Shown in pieces: positions 10,101 to 21,260 of a DNA stretch of 64,000 nt. The notes below the pieces were generated by a model. That model was not told where the DNA came from and did no database searches. It was given only the letters and a program-made list of their open reading frames with translations. The DNA comes from Aquatica leii (taxonomy: Eukaryota > Arthropoda > Insecta > Coleoptera > Lampyridae), in the NCBI GenBank assembly GCA_035610365.1, contig CM069432.1:105853529-105917528 (forward strand), in the 5' to 3' direction. The translations under genes were made by a program, and so were the position numbers. Each line of letters starts with the position of its first letter. The stretch's first letter is position 1.

Positions 10101-11688
10101 AATTTGAGTAAAAGAAAAACATTAAGCAATACAAGCTTTATAGTATTTTTTGTCGCATTTACTTAATAAAAATGCTAGTTTACTTTCCCAGAAGGTTGAA
10201 TTATCCGGTACACAAAAGTACTACAAAAATGAGACTGAACGAAATTCTTAAATGATGACCAACAATACAATTTTATATTCCAATACTTTAAAAGTAAACT
10301 TTGATTATTAAAATGTTATGGTTTTATAGAAAGGTGATTAACAATTTAGGTAGTTTTTTAACATACTAAATCAAGTACTGAATTAGTATAATAAAACGCG
10401 ATAACTTGAATTAAGTTTCTAAAATGAATGAAAAAAGTAAACATTACCAATGCTTGTATTTTTGCAGTGTTAGTTTTAAAATAAGCAAAAAAGCAATAAA
10501 TCATTACATACATAGCAAGAATAAAAAGCTCTTTGGCAGATATAAAAACATAATAAAACGCGTCGAATTAATGCAAACTTAAAAGCGATGTACAACGTAA
10601 ATTAGCACCGAGGAATCCTTCTGTCCAATTTTTTTAGAAGAGTGTACATTATTGTGCATGTAGGTAACCTATACAGATTTGTTAACACTGAGCTTTAAAT
10701 TTTTAAATCTTAAACAAGGTTTGATGACGATCGCGAATGACATTAACCATATCAACTTTATGCAGTGAGTGGAAAACATTTGATTTTAAAATTTTCTCTT
10801 AATCATGCTGTCCTTATATAAATGCGCTTTACTATAGTGTGCAAATGAATAATTTACTAACTTGAGCAGATTGTATGAAATGGAATAACAATAACAAATT
10901 AGATGCGTGTGGTAGAACCAATAAAGTTATGGAAACAATTTAATCAGACAAAAATATATTAGGTAGACGAACGTTTTATAAAATACAAGCATACGGTATT
11001 ACGTTTACCACCGTATCATTCACTTAAATACGATTGAGTTGGTATAGAGTTTAGCAAAGATTGTTATAAACAATAAATATTATAGATAATAAATATAAAT
11101 AAAATAAACTGCGACAAACAAGGTCTACATGTGAATCACTTAGAAAAAATGTGGCAACGTGATGAATTACTAGATAAAATTGTAGAAGATCTGTAGTTTA
11201 TAATAAAACCTAGATCCTCCGCTCATAAAAGCTTTAATGAACAAGACCAAAGTGACAGTTCTTAGTTTTTTTTTAAATTGTATCTTACGATGCATAATAA
11301 ATAAGTTTAAAATTAATTAAAAAAACATAGGTATATGCATAGATCATTGAGAATATCAAAAAAATTTAATCATAAACACTGTAGAAAAAATGTTGTTTCG
11401 GCCTCCGAGTGTTACTTTAAAAAAACACGTTTGAAACATTTTCTACAACGGTTTAAGTACTTATCTTTTTTATCAATTAAGACAAATTAACTGTGTCTTT
11501 TGGTGTATTTTCTAAAATAATTTTGTTAATTTTAGACATTACAAATATTAACGAAAGAATTATTATTGAGAATTAATCTATTAGCTGACATTTAATTTGA
11601 CATGTAAACATTAAATTAAATTATGTCTTCTGCCGATGACACCACATACCTAGTAACAAAATTTTTAGCTACAATTTATCTTAATAAT
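7132..11688. other. 4.6 kb of AT-rich DNA without recognisable content
   Basis: No reading frame with family resemblance, RNA gene or transposon terminus was found on either strand. The only structure noted is an inverted repeat at about 11379-11450 (CTGTAGAAAAAATGTT facing AACATTTTCTAC). Confidence 0.5.
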
Positions 11689-11785
11689 GTTATGATTTTT
11701 ATAAATTTTAAATTTATCCCGGCGGTAACGATGGAGGGGTATTAGTAAGCCGCGTATGAGAAGTGTGTGTATGACATATAATAAA
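11689..11785 (+). repeat. Start of the Gypsy 5' LTR
   Basis: This segment matches 17371-17466 almost base for base and starts with TGTTA, as an LTR should. Where the 5' LTR ends before the gag start at 12103 is not clear, and I could not identify a primer-binding site. Confidence 0.6.
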
Positions 11786-12102
11786 TTTTTCAAGTAAAAA
11801 AAAAATCTACGTGATTTTTTTTAATCGTTGATGGTAGTTTCTGGAGTTTTTTTTGTTATAGTTTTTCAGAAGTGGGTTTGTACTCGAAAAACGCATTATA
11901 TGGAGATCGTGTGAAATTGCGTGGTTAAAATTTTGCATCACAATTATCGCGCAAATAACGTATCTGTTCATTGAATGTTAGCGCGATTTGTTGATTTTTT
12001 CATTTTTGTTTTGGGTGTTTGTTTTGTTAGTGGAGTATTGTCAAATAACTAAGATTTTGTGTTATATAAATCGGGTGGTTAATTTAGATAATACGTGCAA
12101 CA

Positions 12103-12725
12103 ATGTCGTCTCTTAATCAAGGTGTAAATGACAGCAGTAACGATAGTGGTGATGTCCCAAGACATTATTCAAATATACAACAGGTTCTACTATTATTTGA
12201 CCCAGTGAAAAATTAAATTTCAATGGAAGATTGGATTGAAAAAATGGAAGAATATTGTAAGATGTATTTATGGGATGGAATTGCGTTAATGCATTATGTT
12301 TTATCGAAACTCAAAGGCGTAGCTGCTAAATGGAAAAACAGTGTAGCACAACATAAAAGTTGGAATGAATGGAAAGAATTACTTTGCGAAACTTTTGTTT
12401 GTGATGAAAGCGAAGTTAATTTACGTAGAAGTGCTGAAAATTATAAATGGAGTTATCAACAAGATGTTGTTGAGTATTATTTTGAAAAACTTGGCGAGAT
12501 GCAATAAATGTGGCATGAAAGAACGCGAAAAAATTGAATAGATGGTGGATGGCTTAAATAGTGAAGAGTTCACGAAATATTTAGGACCGTTGTGTAGGTA
12601 AAAAAAGTTGTCTGATTTATTAGTGGACTTGAAAGCAGGCGTTCAACTAATTCGCAAATAGCAAGGTGGCAATAAATACAAACCATTTGAAAAAAAAACC
12701 TCATTAAAACCAAAATAATAAGGTC
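12103..12725 (+). pseudogene. Gypsy gag
   Basis: Translation from ATG at 12103 gives an N terminus of 37 residues, then an in-frame TAA (12214-12216). The frame continues as a typical Retrotrans_gag helix-rich domain (EDWIEKMEEYCKMYLW; VAAKWKNSVAQHKSWNEWKE) to TAA at 12505-12507. After a frameshift, further gag-like sequence (MVDGLNSEEFTKYLGPLC; LVDLKAGVQLIRK) runs to about 12725 with more stops. A CCHC knuckle is not visible. In a live element this protein would coat the genomic RNA and form the particle. Confidence 0.75.
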
Positions 12726-12832
12726 ACAAATGTTAATCATACAAATAACAGAGGTAGTAAGGTTAGGAAATGCTTTCTCCTAGAGTCGATAGTACTAGCG
12801 AAAATACACGACCGAACAAAGTACTGTGCTAG

Positions 12833-15788
12833 TTGTGTCACAAAACGATACACATTCCAAATATTTTAAACAACCCTTTGATTAATAATAAGTCAATGCA
12901 GTGTTACATAGACTTGGAAAGTAGTTGCGTTACGATGCGTGCAGATGTTGCAGAAGATAATGGGTTTTCATTTTATGAAATGGACACTGAACCAATAATC
13001 GGATATGGTAACGGGCAAGTGAAACTTTTAGGGTTATTTACTGCAAATTTAACGATTGATAACGTTTGCGCAAAAGTGAAAATACATGTGGTACCTAAAA
13101 ATTCCCAGCAAGTTGCTTTGATTGTAGGACATCCATATACAGAACAATCCCATATCGTGATTACGAGTAAAAGTAATAAACTATTAATTCACAGCGTCGA
13201 CAGTGAAATGCCGAATTCCAATTGTGAAAAAATAAAAACAAGTTTAATAACAAACGAGGGTGTGATCATTCCTAGTAACTATTTGGGACGTATAAGTGTA
13301 AGTAGTGATTTGTCTAACTACGATCTGTGCATTGAGGTTGGTATTCGCGAGAAAGGACAAGCAACTCCACGATGTGTAGTGAGACCCGATAATAAAGGAA
13401 AATGTGTGCTGCCAATCCTCAACATTTCGGAAGAAAACATTTGTATTAATCAAGATACAAACATAACACGCGCGGAAGTGTGTCGAGATAGTAGTAACAA
13501 GGCGCATGTATCCAGAGAAGTTAATAAAGAAGAAATTACCGAAGAAGAGGTAAATAGCGAGTTACAAGGTGAGGATAAATGTATGTTAATGACGTTCTTA
13601 AATAATTATCAAAACTTAATGGCGAAAAATATGTGTCAAGTCGGTGTTACTAATAAACTCTTGATGGAAACTAAACTAAATAGTGATATAGCTGTGTATT
13701 ATAAACTTTATCGACTATATTTTAGTGAGCGGGAGCAAGTAAGAAACATTGTAGATGAACTAAAATCGTCGGGTATAGTGGAAGATACGACATCTCCATT
13801 CGCAAGTCCTGTTACTTGTAAAGAAGAAAACCGGTGATGTGAGACTTTGTACTGAGTATTACCACTGATTGAAGATCAAGCGGAACTCTTGATGAATAAT
13901 TGTTATTTTTGCACGTTAGATTTAAGTAGTGAGTATTATCAGGTACCTCTTGAAGGAAGTGCGAAGGAAAAGACCGCGTTTATCACGCCGGATGGACATT
14001 ATCCATTCACGCGTATGCCGTTTGGACTGTGTAATGCCCCATCTGTTTTCTAAAGGTTTCTAAACAACGTGTTAGATAAACTACGGTACGACATGGGGAT
14101 GGTGTATTTGGACAATATTATTATCCCGTCCAGTAGTGTGCAAAAAGGACTAGAAAAATTAGAATTAGTGTTTAAAGTGTTGCGCGATGCTAATCTTACA
14201 TTGAAACTTTACAAATGTTATTTCCTTATGGGTAATATTGAATATTTAGGATTTGAGAAATCTAAGTTAGGTATACAGCCAGGTACACCAACGGATGTGA
14301 AAACATTGCAAAGTTTTGTCGGGTTGACTAGTTACTTTAGACGCTTTGTGAAAAGTTTTGCCATTATTATGCGACCTATAATAAGGGCGTTAGTTTTAAG
14401 TGGTCAAGAGATCAAGAAAACGCATTCAATGAAATAAAGACGAAACTATTGCACCGTCCAGTACTTGCCGTGTACGATACCAAGCCAAAAACAGAGATGC
14501 ATACAGATGCCAGTTCTGTGGGTATAGCCGAAGCTTTATACCAAGTTCGGCAGGACGGTATGTTGCACCCAGTTTCTTATTTTAGTAGAAAAACAACAAA
14601 GAATGAAGCTCAATATTATTATTTTGAGTTAGAAGCCCTAGCCATTGTCTGTGGGTTGCAGCGTTTTAGAACATATTAAATCGTTATACCTTTTGTAATT
14701 CGTACAGATTCGAATAGTCTGAAATTGTTAGCAGATAAACGAGATTTAACCCTAGAATAGGCAAATGATTTGTACGCCTTTCAGAGTTCAATTACACTAT
14801 AGAGCATCATAAAAGTAGTAGCAATATTGTGGCTGATACACTAAGTAGAAATCCAATCGACGATGCTTAGGAACCCATAATTGAGGGATTGCCAGTTTGG
14901 GGTATAAAATTAAATACTGATTGGGCGGCTGGAATTCAGAGAGATAGTGCGGAAATTCAAAATATTTGAGATAAATTGGAAACGGGAGATAGAGAAACAC
15001 ACGAGAAGTTTAAGGTGGTAAATGCAAGAGTTTATCATTGTAAGAGGGGTGTATTGCAGTTATATGTACCAAAACCTTTAAGAATCGAATTAGTGTCCGA
15101 AACGCATAAAATGTTAATGGATGCTGGAATAGAAAAAAACTGTCATGAAACTGAAGGAAACTTACTACTTTCCAAAAATGTAGGATGTTGTGAGACATTA
15201 TATACTGCGGTCCATTAATTGTTTGTATTACAAAACTCTGCAAGGAAAACAACCAGGTTTATTACATTCATTAGATAAAGGAAATTATCCATTTCAAAGT
15301 TTATACATAGATCACTTAAGACCTTTTATAGCAACCAAGCATGGTGATAAATAACTTATTGTAGCAGTTGATTGGTACAGTAAATATACAGTTTTTAAAG
15401 CAGTACCAGATACAAGCGTTGAACATACGGTAATATTTGCTCATGAATTAATGTCACATTATGGGAAAGCTCAACGAATTTTCACAGATACAGGAGCAGC
15501 GTACACAGCGAAAGAGTTTGAAAAATTTTCTGTGGACTACAATATACAATATGTAAAGATAGTTTCAAACAAGCCACGAGCAAATGGTCAAATGGAACGG
15601 GTCAATAGTATGATTGTAACATTTCTGTCTACAAGCACTGATGACCAGAATAGAGAAGCTTGGTGTAATAAAGTTGCTGAATATAGTGTAACGAAAAGAA
15701 ATCAAGCAGATTTAATCTTTAAGTTTAAACCAAATGCGGTTAACGACAATCCATTAACAAACGAAATCAATGAATTAAATTCGAAATT
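12833..15788 (+). pseudogene. Gypsy pol: protease, RT, RNase H, integrase (first part)
   Basis: Protease: CYIDLESSC near 12902-12928 sits where D-T/S-G is expected, so the active-site triad is changed. RT opens at about 13690 (EREQVRNIVDELKSSGIV), frameshifts near 13820, then shows TLDLSSEYYQVPL, FTRMPFGLCNAPSVF followed by TAA in place of Gln, and YLDN (14105-14116) instead of YLDD, a lost catalytic Asp. RNase H lies at about 14437-14680 (HTDASSVGIAEALYQ; FELEALAIV). The integrase zinc domain is at about 15040-15240 with its second His altered. The integrase core at 15290-15788 keeps all three acidic positions (YIDHLRPF, FTDTGAAYT, GQMERVN) but has a stop near 15352. The tail continues after the nested LTR. 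Confidence 0.85.
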
Positions 15789-17143
15789 TGTTACAAGCTT
15801 TTGTTATTTACGAACCTGCACGGCCAACTCGCAATAGTCGGTGAGAGGGGTAGGTTCCTAGATACATTAAATATATTTAAGGGCGCCAGAGCTTATCCCA
15901 AAGTAACTTCTGTCCCGCTCAAGACAGGCGGTAGAAACTTGTAACAAGATGTTAGGTTCGTAATGCTGAAAGAAACGAAAAAAAAGAAACTACGTCGTTA
16001 ACCACAATTGTACTTTAATTACTCTATCAAGATAAATATATTAACAGTTAAATAGCCAAATATAAGCCGGTACTGGAGAGAATATAGAAAAGAGAATAGC
16101 AGCAGGATCGGCAACTTACACTACACGTCAAACAAAAGTGTAACTACCATAACATGTATAAAACTTTATCAGTAAGTAACATTAATAATGATAATTGACG
16201 GTGGATATAAGCAGCAAGCGATAAGTCTTTTACTGAACCTAATTGAGTCACAATAACAAGTAACAAATCAATTCGAACGTACGATTAGCAAATATATTAA
16301 GTCGTGAGTATGCACCGTAGCGACAACGAATAAATAAGTAAAAGTTGACTTACCAAATTCCAGGGCTACTTTCAGAAAAACGTTTTTCCTACTGGCTTCC
16401 TGCAATTAAACTTCCTGAAAAATAATCGTGTCTACCTGGCGACTCACAAACTACAAATAAAAGACACATTTAAGGGACAGTAATCGAACCGACACTTATC
16501 GTATGCTGTTACATTAATTTTCCGTCTATGGTGGTGTTAAGTTATTGCCTCCGAATAGAATTCAATCGTATCCAGTAATTATGATCTTCCGAACAAGGTG
16601 ATAGTCATCAAGGTATTAATTGCCTCCGAATAGAATTCAATCTTATCCAGTAATTAGGATCTTCCGAACAAGGTGATGGTCATCAAGGTATTAATTGCCT
16701 CCGAATAGAATTCAATCGTATCCAGTAATTAGGATCTTCCGCTTCCGATTATAGTTTTTCCTTGAGGATTTTAGGTAACGATAAGAATACCCCTATTCAT
16801 GGAGGTAGCACATGGCGCTGACAAAAGACATAAAAATTACCTTTAATTAAAGAAAGAACACAATCCACTTACTCTGCGTGAATAAATTAGTTATTTAAGG
16901 AAACTACTAATTTCCATCGTGTCCCAACACGTGGATGATTTTAGAAAACGAATTTTTCACTCACGCAGACATAGATTAACACATGCACGATGTTAAAGTC
17001 AAAATGCCGATATCTCACCGGATATCGTCTACTCAATACGAAGTGACCAACGAACCCGATAGATGGCGTCGAGAAATATAAAAGTAATTTTTAATTAAAC
17101 TAATATACAGGGTAATGCATTATTTAAATTTATGCACGTAACA
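15789..17143 (-). mobile_element. Solo LTR nested in the Gypsy integrase gene
   Basis: It starts TGTTACAAG, ends CACGTAACA and is flanked by an exact 4-bp duplication, AATT (15785-15788 and 17144-17147). The first 170 bp are clearly related to the LTRs at 23742 and 28202 (shared blocks include GCACGGCCAACT and TGATGTTAGGTTCGTAA), so it belongs to the same or a sister LTR family and is minus-oriented by that comparison. No internal region remains, which implies LTR-LTR recombination. It inserted after the Gypsy element was in place. Confidence 0.85.
16544..16742. repeat. 75-bp tandem repeat, 2.6 copies, inside the solo LTR
   Basis: Units begin at 16544, 16619 and 16694 with ATTGCCTCCGAATAGAATTC and differ by only a few bases. 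The third unit breaks off after about 48 bp. The LTRs at 23742 and 28202 show no such array. Confidence 0.9.
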
Positions 17144-17370
17144 AATTGAGTAGAAAGGAAGATGATCGCCACGTCAGTGAACTATTAGAAGAAAATAGAA
17201 CTAAGATGAAAAAAACATATGACAAAAAACGCAAGGAAGCTCCTTAATACAAAGAGTTAAACCTGTTAATGGTACAATATGAAAAAAAAATTTTTTTGAT
17301 TCTTATTGTAGTTGGATTAAGGATACTGTACTAATGACGAGGACGTCATTATTTTTCAGGATGGCCTAAC
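17144..17370 (+). pseudogene. Gypsy integrase C-terminal tail and pre-LTR region
   Basis: After the nested LTR the reading frame resumes with a lysine/glutamate-rich stretch (VSELLEENRTKMKKTYDKKR) typical of the helix after the Gypsy integrase core, then hits TAA. About 120 bp of AT-rich sequence leads to the 3' LTR start. This segment proves that the interruption at 15789-17143 is an insertion. Confidence 0.7.
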
Positions 17371-17466
17371 TGTTATGATTTTTATATGTTTTAAATTTAC
17401 CGCGGTGGTAATGATGGAGGGGTAGTTAGTAGGCTGCGTATGAGAAGTGTGTGTATGACAAATAAA
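17371..17466 (+). repeat. Start of the Gypsy 3' LTR (truncated)
   Basis: It matches 11689-11785. Homology ends at GTATGACA, after which unrelated AT-rich DNA follows. Confidence 0.65.
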
Positions 17467-18526
17467 GTTTAATGATTTATTACCGAATTAATTTTTAATG
17501 TAAATGTACCTTTAAAATATTAAAATGACACCAACCACGTCTTTACAAGGAATACGTTTACTCAGTTTACATCTGTTTTCATTTTATTTTGCAACATCTT
17601 TTGTACAAATTTACTATAAATAACGTTTTTCTTTATTTATAGACAAAAAACTACATTTATCTTTAAAAACAGTTTTATAGATGGTACATATGATTACATT
17701 TCTCACAATTATTATATTTTGTTAATATAAGATTGTAGTAAATTGTCAGGTGACCTACTAAGTGAAATGTTAATCATGTGCTTTATAGTACAGCAAAGCG
17801 TTTTTTTTTTCTTTTATTGTACATGTAATAAATTTAATAGATTATCCTAAAGCAACGCAATTATTTAATACAATATAAAACATAAAAAAAATGAAATTAT
17901 ATATTTTAAATAACTATTGATAAATTTAATAAATTAATAAAAAAATATTTAATAACATTGATAACACAATGTATTAAAATAATTGCTTTTTTTTCAAATT
18001 CAAATAATTTCTAGTAGTTAGTCTAAGTTACACTGTATTATTAACTGTTTTCTGATAAAAGCAAAGAATGTTATAAATTTTCATTAAACTACGTATAGAT
18101 ACGAAAACTGATACAAAACAGTAACGTTTGGTTTTTCATTATTAATGTTAGCCGTTTGTCACGGTCGTTTGATTAGATCGTTGATTGATTGTTGTCTTGG
18201 TCAATTTTACATGTCATGCAATAACTTTCTTTAGTTTTTATGTATACAATTACAGTTGTGTATATATATATATTTGTATCTGATTGTTGTAATGACCATT
18301 TAAATCAATTCAAATAGTTTTAAAAACCGTAATAATTTGATTTTTTACACATTAACAAAAAGTTTAAAATTTTTGGAATTTTAAAATAGGTGTTTGTAAT
18401 AATGTAAATAAATGATGCAAATTTATTTAATTCCTAATAAAAAAATATACATACATTTTAATAAAAATAATGTAAATTAATTTTATAAAATATGCTATCT
18501 TTTAGTACACAAGTAACTGAGTTATT
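17467..18526. other. AT-rich DNA, no gene seen
   Basis: Nothing recognisable apart from a short (TA)n run near 18259-18272. Confidence 0.5.
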
Positions 18527-18660
18527 AATAGTATATTATACAAGGTTGAAAAGTGTATGATTATAACTTCAGCGACAGATTATACCGCGAGACGTAAAGC
18601 GTCAAAGAATATAAGTCTGGCAGTTTCCAATCATTTACTCTGCTGTGGTATATATAAATA
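18527..18660 (-). repeat. Palindrome-cored repeat, copy C (hairpin core only)
   Basis: The hairpin core of the family is present in reverse orientation, with the apical GACG..CGTC motif at about 18592-18604. Flanking unit sequence is weak or lost. Confidence 0.6.
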
Positions 18661-18884
18661 TTTTTTATTATTAGAATTATTAAAACTTTTTTACTTGTTA
18701 CTAAAACAAATTTAAAATTTACGATATCGATTTCAAATTGAAATTAAAATATTTTAGTAGAATGTAAACTTTTGTTTGCATTCTACTATTGGACGCCTCT
18801 ACGGATAGGAATCACATTTAAAAACCAGAAAACTAGATAGTGATACATTAAAGTATTTTGTTTTGTGATTATGACAGTTGTCAT

Positions 18885-20149
18885 TAGGGATTCACAGGTT
18901 TGGCTTGGTTTTTAAAAGCTTGACTTGAAATCAAGCCAAGCTTTCGTAAAATTAGGACAAGCTTTTAGATAATCAAGCCAAGTTTAGTATGAGCTAAACT
19001 AAGCTTTTACAGGACAAGTTTTCAAGCGTTTACCAAGCTTTCAAGCTCTTGAAAATAATATTATCTTTATGTAAAATTTATATTGCAAAATAAGATTTAT
19101 TAAAGACAATTTACACAATTCACTTTAGCAAACAGCGTCAACTAAAGAAATCCAAACAGAAATTAAGCAAGTTGAACTGAGTTTTAAGAAAACTAAATTT
19201 AAAATTTATACTTTTTACGTTGCATTGTTTTTTGTTTATTTAGCTGAAGTTTTGTTTTGGTTGCAACCACAGATAAGCATAATCTAGTACACAAAGTACA
19301 TTTTCTTAATTTTTGTTAGTTAGGTTAGGTCAGTGTAAGTACGAAAAGATAAAGATTGGTATTTGCGGTAATTATTTTACTAACAATTTATTTTGTGGTT
19401 TACGGATAATTAAAGAGAACCATAATTAGCGCAATACATGAAGACGTTTAACAATACGGATCTCACAGCATTTACCACATGGTTATAATCAAAAATCAGT
19501 CATTACTTATTTAAATAGATAAAACTCGGATAAAACCGTCCTAAAAACTTTAATTTCAAATATCACTTTATACCAAATCAAGAAAAAGATTTATTTAACG
19601 CCACAAGAAAACTTTTCACTAAGTTTGTAGTTATTTATCAGGATCAATCCGAAGTCAAGCGAGAACGCATCATCAAGTATACACATTCAAACCTCGCACC
19701 GTAAATACTTTGTGAGGGCAGTGTTTTGTGCCTATTACTCTGCCCAACCCCTACCACACATGAATAAATCTAGTGTTGCTATAACCATAAAATGTTTATT
19801 GTATTTCTAATTATATAATTAATAATTAGATAATTAAGTAAATGTAACTATGAATTTGGGTTTATTTAATAATTTTAATACCTACGTACAGACATGGATA
19901 ACATCTGATATGGTATACTAGACGACGCGTTGTCACTTCACTTCGAGGTTATGAGGTAACCTATGTTGGTTGGGTAATCGCTTATACTGTAGCAGTGAGC
20001 TGTAACACGCGGGGGATACGTGGTCCAAGACCATAAAATTTTTTTGCGGTAGAAGCAAAGAAAAGTTTGAAAAAGCTTGAAACTAAGCCAAGTTTGTATG
20101 TCCACAAACATACGTTTCAAGCCAAGCTATTTGGCTTGGTGAATTTCTA
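18885..20149. mobile_element. Non-autonomous hAT-like element with subterminal repeats
   Basis: The left end reads TAGGGATTCAC and the right end reads GTGAATTTCTA, an imperfect terminal inverted repeat. The flanking 8-mers GTTGTCAT (18877-18884) and ATTGTCGT (20150-20157) agree at six of eight positions, as expected for an old 8-bp hAT target duplication. Both ends are crowded with AAGCTTG / CAAGCCAAG motifs in both orientations (18900-19050 and 20065-20140), the kind of subterminal array that hAT transposases bind. No transposase is encoded. Superfamily assignment is an inference from ends and duplication length. Confidence 0.55.
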
Positions 20150-20479
20150 ATTGTCGTTAGTTTAATAGAATTGATATTGACGTCATTTGTAATTGTGATC
20201 TACAACACAAAAATTAATAGACAACGTAATTGGTTTTAGCTAAAGTTACCAAAATTGTTTAGAAACATTATAGCTTTAAGCACTGATTGTAACTGAAATA
20301 TATTTAATTTAGTCATATTTACATTTAGTTAAACCCAAATCACTTATATTTTTAAGAACAAACTAATTTTTCTAGTAAACGATTTCAATTCTTAAAATAA
20401 CATTAAATAAAATGTCTTGTCTTGCTTTGTAAACTACTGGTTGCTGTATAGGTTTTAATTGTTACGTATAACAACAGTA

Positions 20480-21260
20480 GGTTCTAAAGTAGCATTTATT
20501 TAAGGTAAATAATGTTATATTATTAATCACTGGTTTATAATAAACATATTCACATTTGCTGATAGTTTTATAACGGTTTTAAAGAAATAACAGCTAAAAA
20601 ACTATCTACCAGAAGCAAGAGACAAATTTAATGCTATTTTAAGAATTGAAATCATTTGTTAATTAAATTAATTTGATTTTAAAAATGTAAGTTAATTGAA
20701 GTTTGTGCTTAACTAGTGTGAATATATTTTAGAAATAATCATTGCTTAAGGTAATAATGTTTATAAACGTTTTTAGTAACTTTAGCAAAGAAACGTACGT
20801 TGTTTATTAATTTTTGTGTTGTAAATCACTATCACGAAGTACGTCAAAATTAATTCCATTTAATGGCAACTGTCGCACACGCTTACTTAATTTTTAATTT
20901 AAAATTGATAGCTTATATTTTTAATTTGATTTAGTACCATAGTGATAAGGTTTATATAATAGTGGACAAAATTGTATATAGAGCACGGTTGAGAAGATGA
21001 TTACAACCTGCGCGACTTATATTTCCCAATGTTTTGCCTCTTGCGATATAATCTGTCGCTTAGGTTATAATCGTACACTTCTCAACTTTAGTATATGATA
21101 TAGTATTTTTTTAAAACCATTATAAAATTATTAGAAAATGCAAATATATTTATTATTAACTAGTAGATAATAATGAAATATTATTAACCTGCGCTTAAAA
21201 AATGCTACTTCACCAGCTACTATTATACGTCATAATAAAAGCCTAGCTAGTAGTAGAAAA
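20480..21260 (+). repeat. Palindrome-cored interspersed repeat, copy D
   Basis: This is a long copy. It begins with sequence shared with copy E (TTTAATGCTATTTTAAG vs TTTAATGCTAATTTAAG), has the hairpin core at about 20975-21105 and ends with the side module at 21150-21260. The apical stem is decayed (AATGTTTTGCCTC). Confidence 0.65.

Larger units (their letters stand above)
11689..17466 (+). mobile_element. Decayed Ty3/Gypsy retrotransposon, split by a nested solo LTR
   Basis: The order is a 5' LTR start at 11689, gag, protease, RT, RNase H, integrase, then a 3' LTR start at 17371. The two LTR starts share about 95 bp (TGTTATGATTTTTATA ... GAAGTGTGTGTATGACA) and diverge after 11785 and 17466, so the 3' LTR is truncated or the 5' one has been altered. 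A 1355-bp solo LTR (15789-17143) interrupts the integrase. Domain order with integrase last is Ty3/Gypsy. Several frameshifts, stops and lost catalytic residues make it defective. Confidence 0.85.

Noticed and set aside
11379..11450. Inverted repeat as the 5' boundary of the Gypsy element
   Set aside because: The LTR start at 11689 is set by its match to 17371, and no duplication joins the inverted repeat to the element.
15451..15837. Intact-looking 128-codon integrase frame as a possible domesticated gene
   Set aside because: It is continuous with the surrounding decayed Gypsy pol and is cut by the nested LTR. Its last residues are LTR sequence.
16544..16742. CRISPR-like array
   Set aside because: It is a simple 75-bp direct tandem repeat without unique spacers, inside a eukaryotic LTR.
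18259..18272. (TA)n microsatellite
   Set aside because: Only a few units long, ordinary for this base composition.
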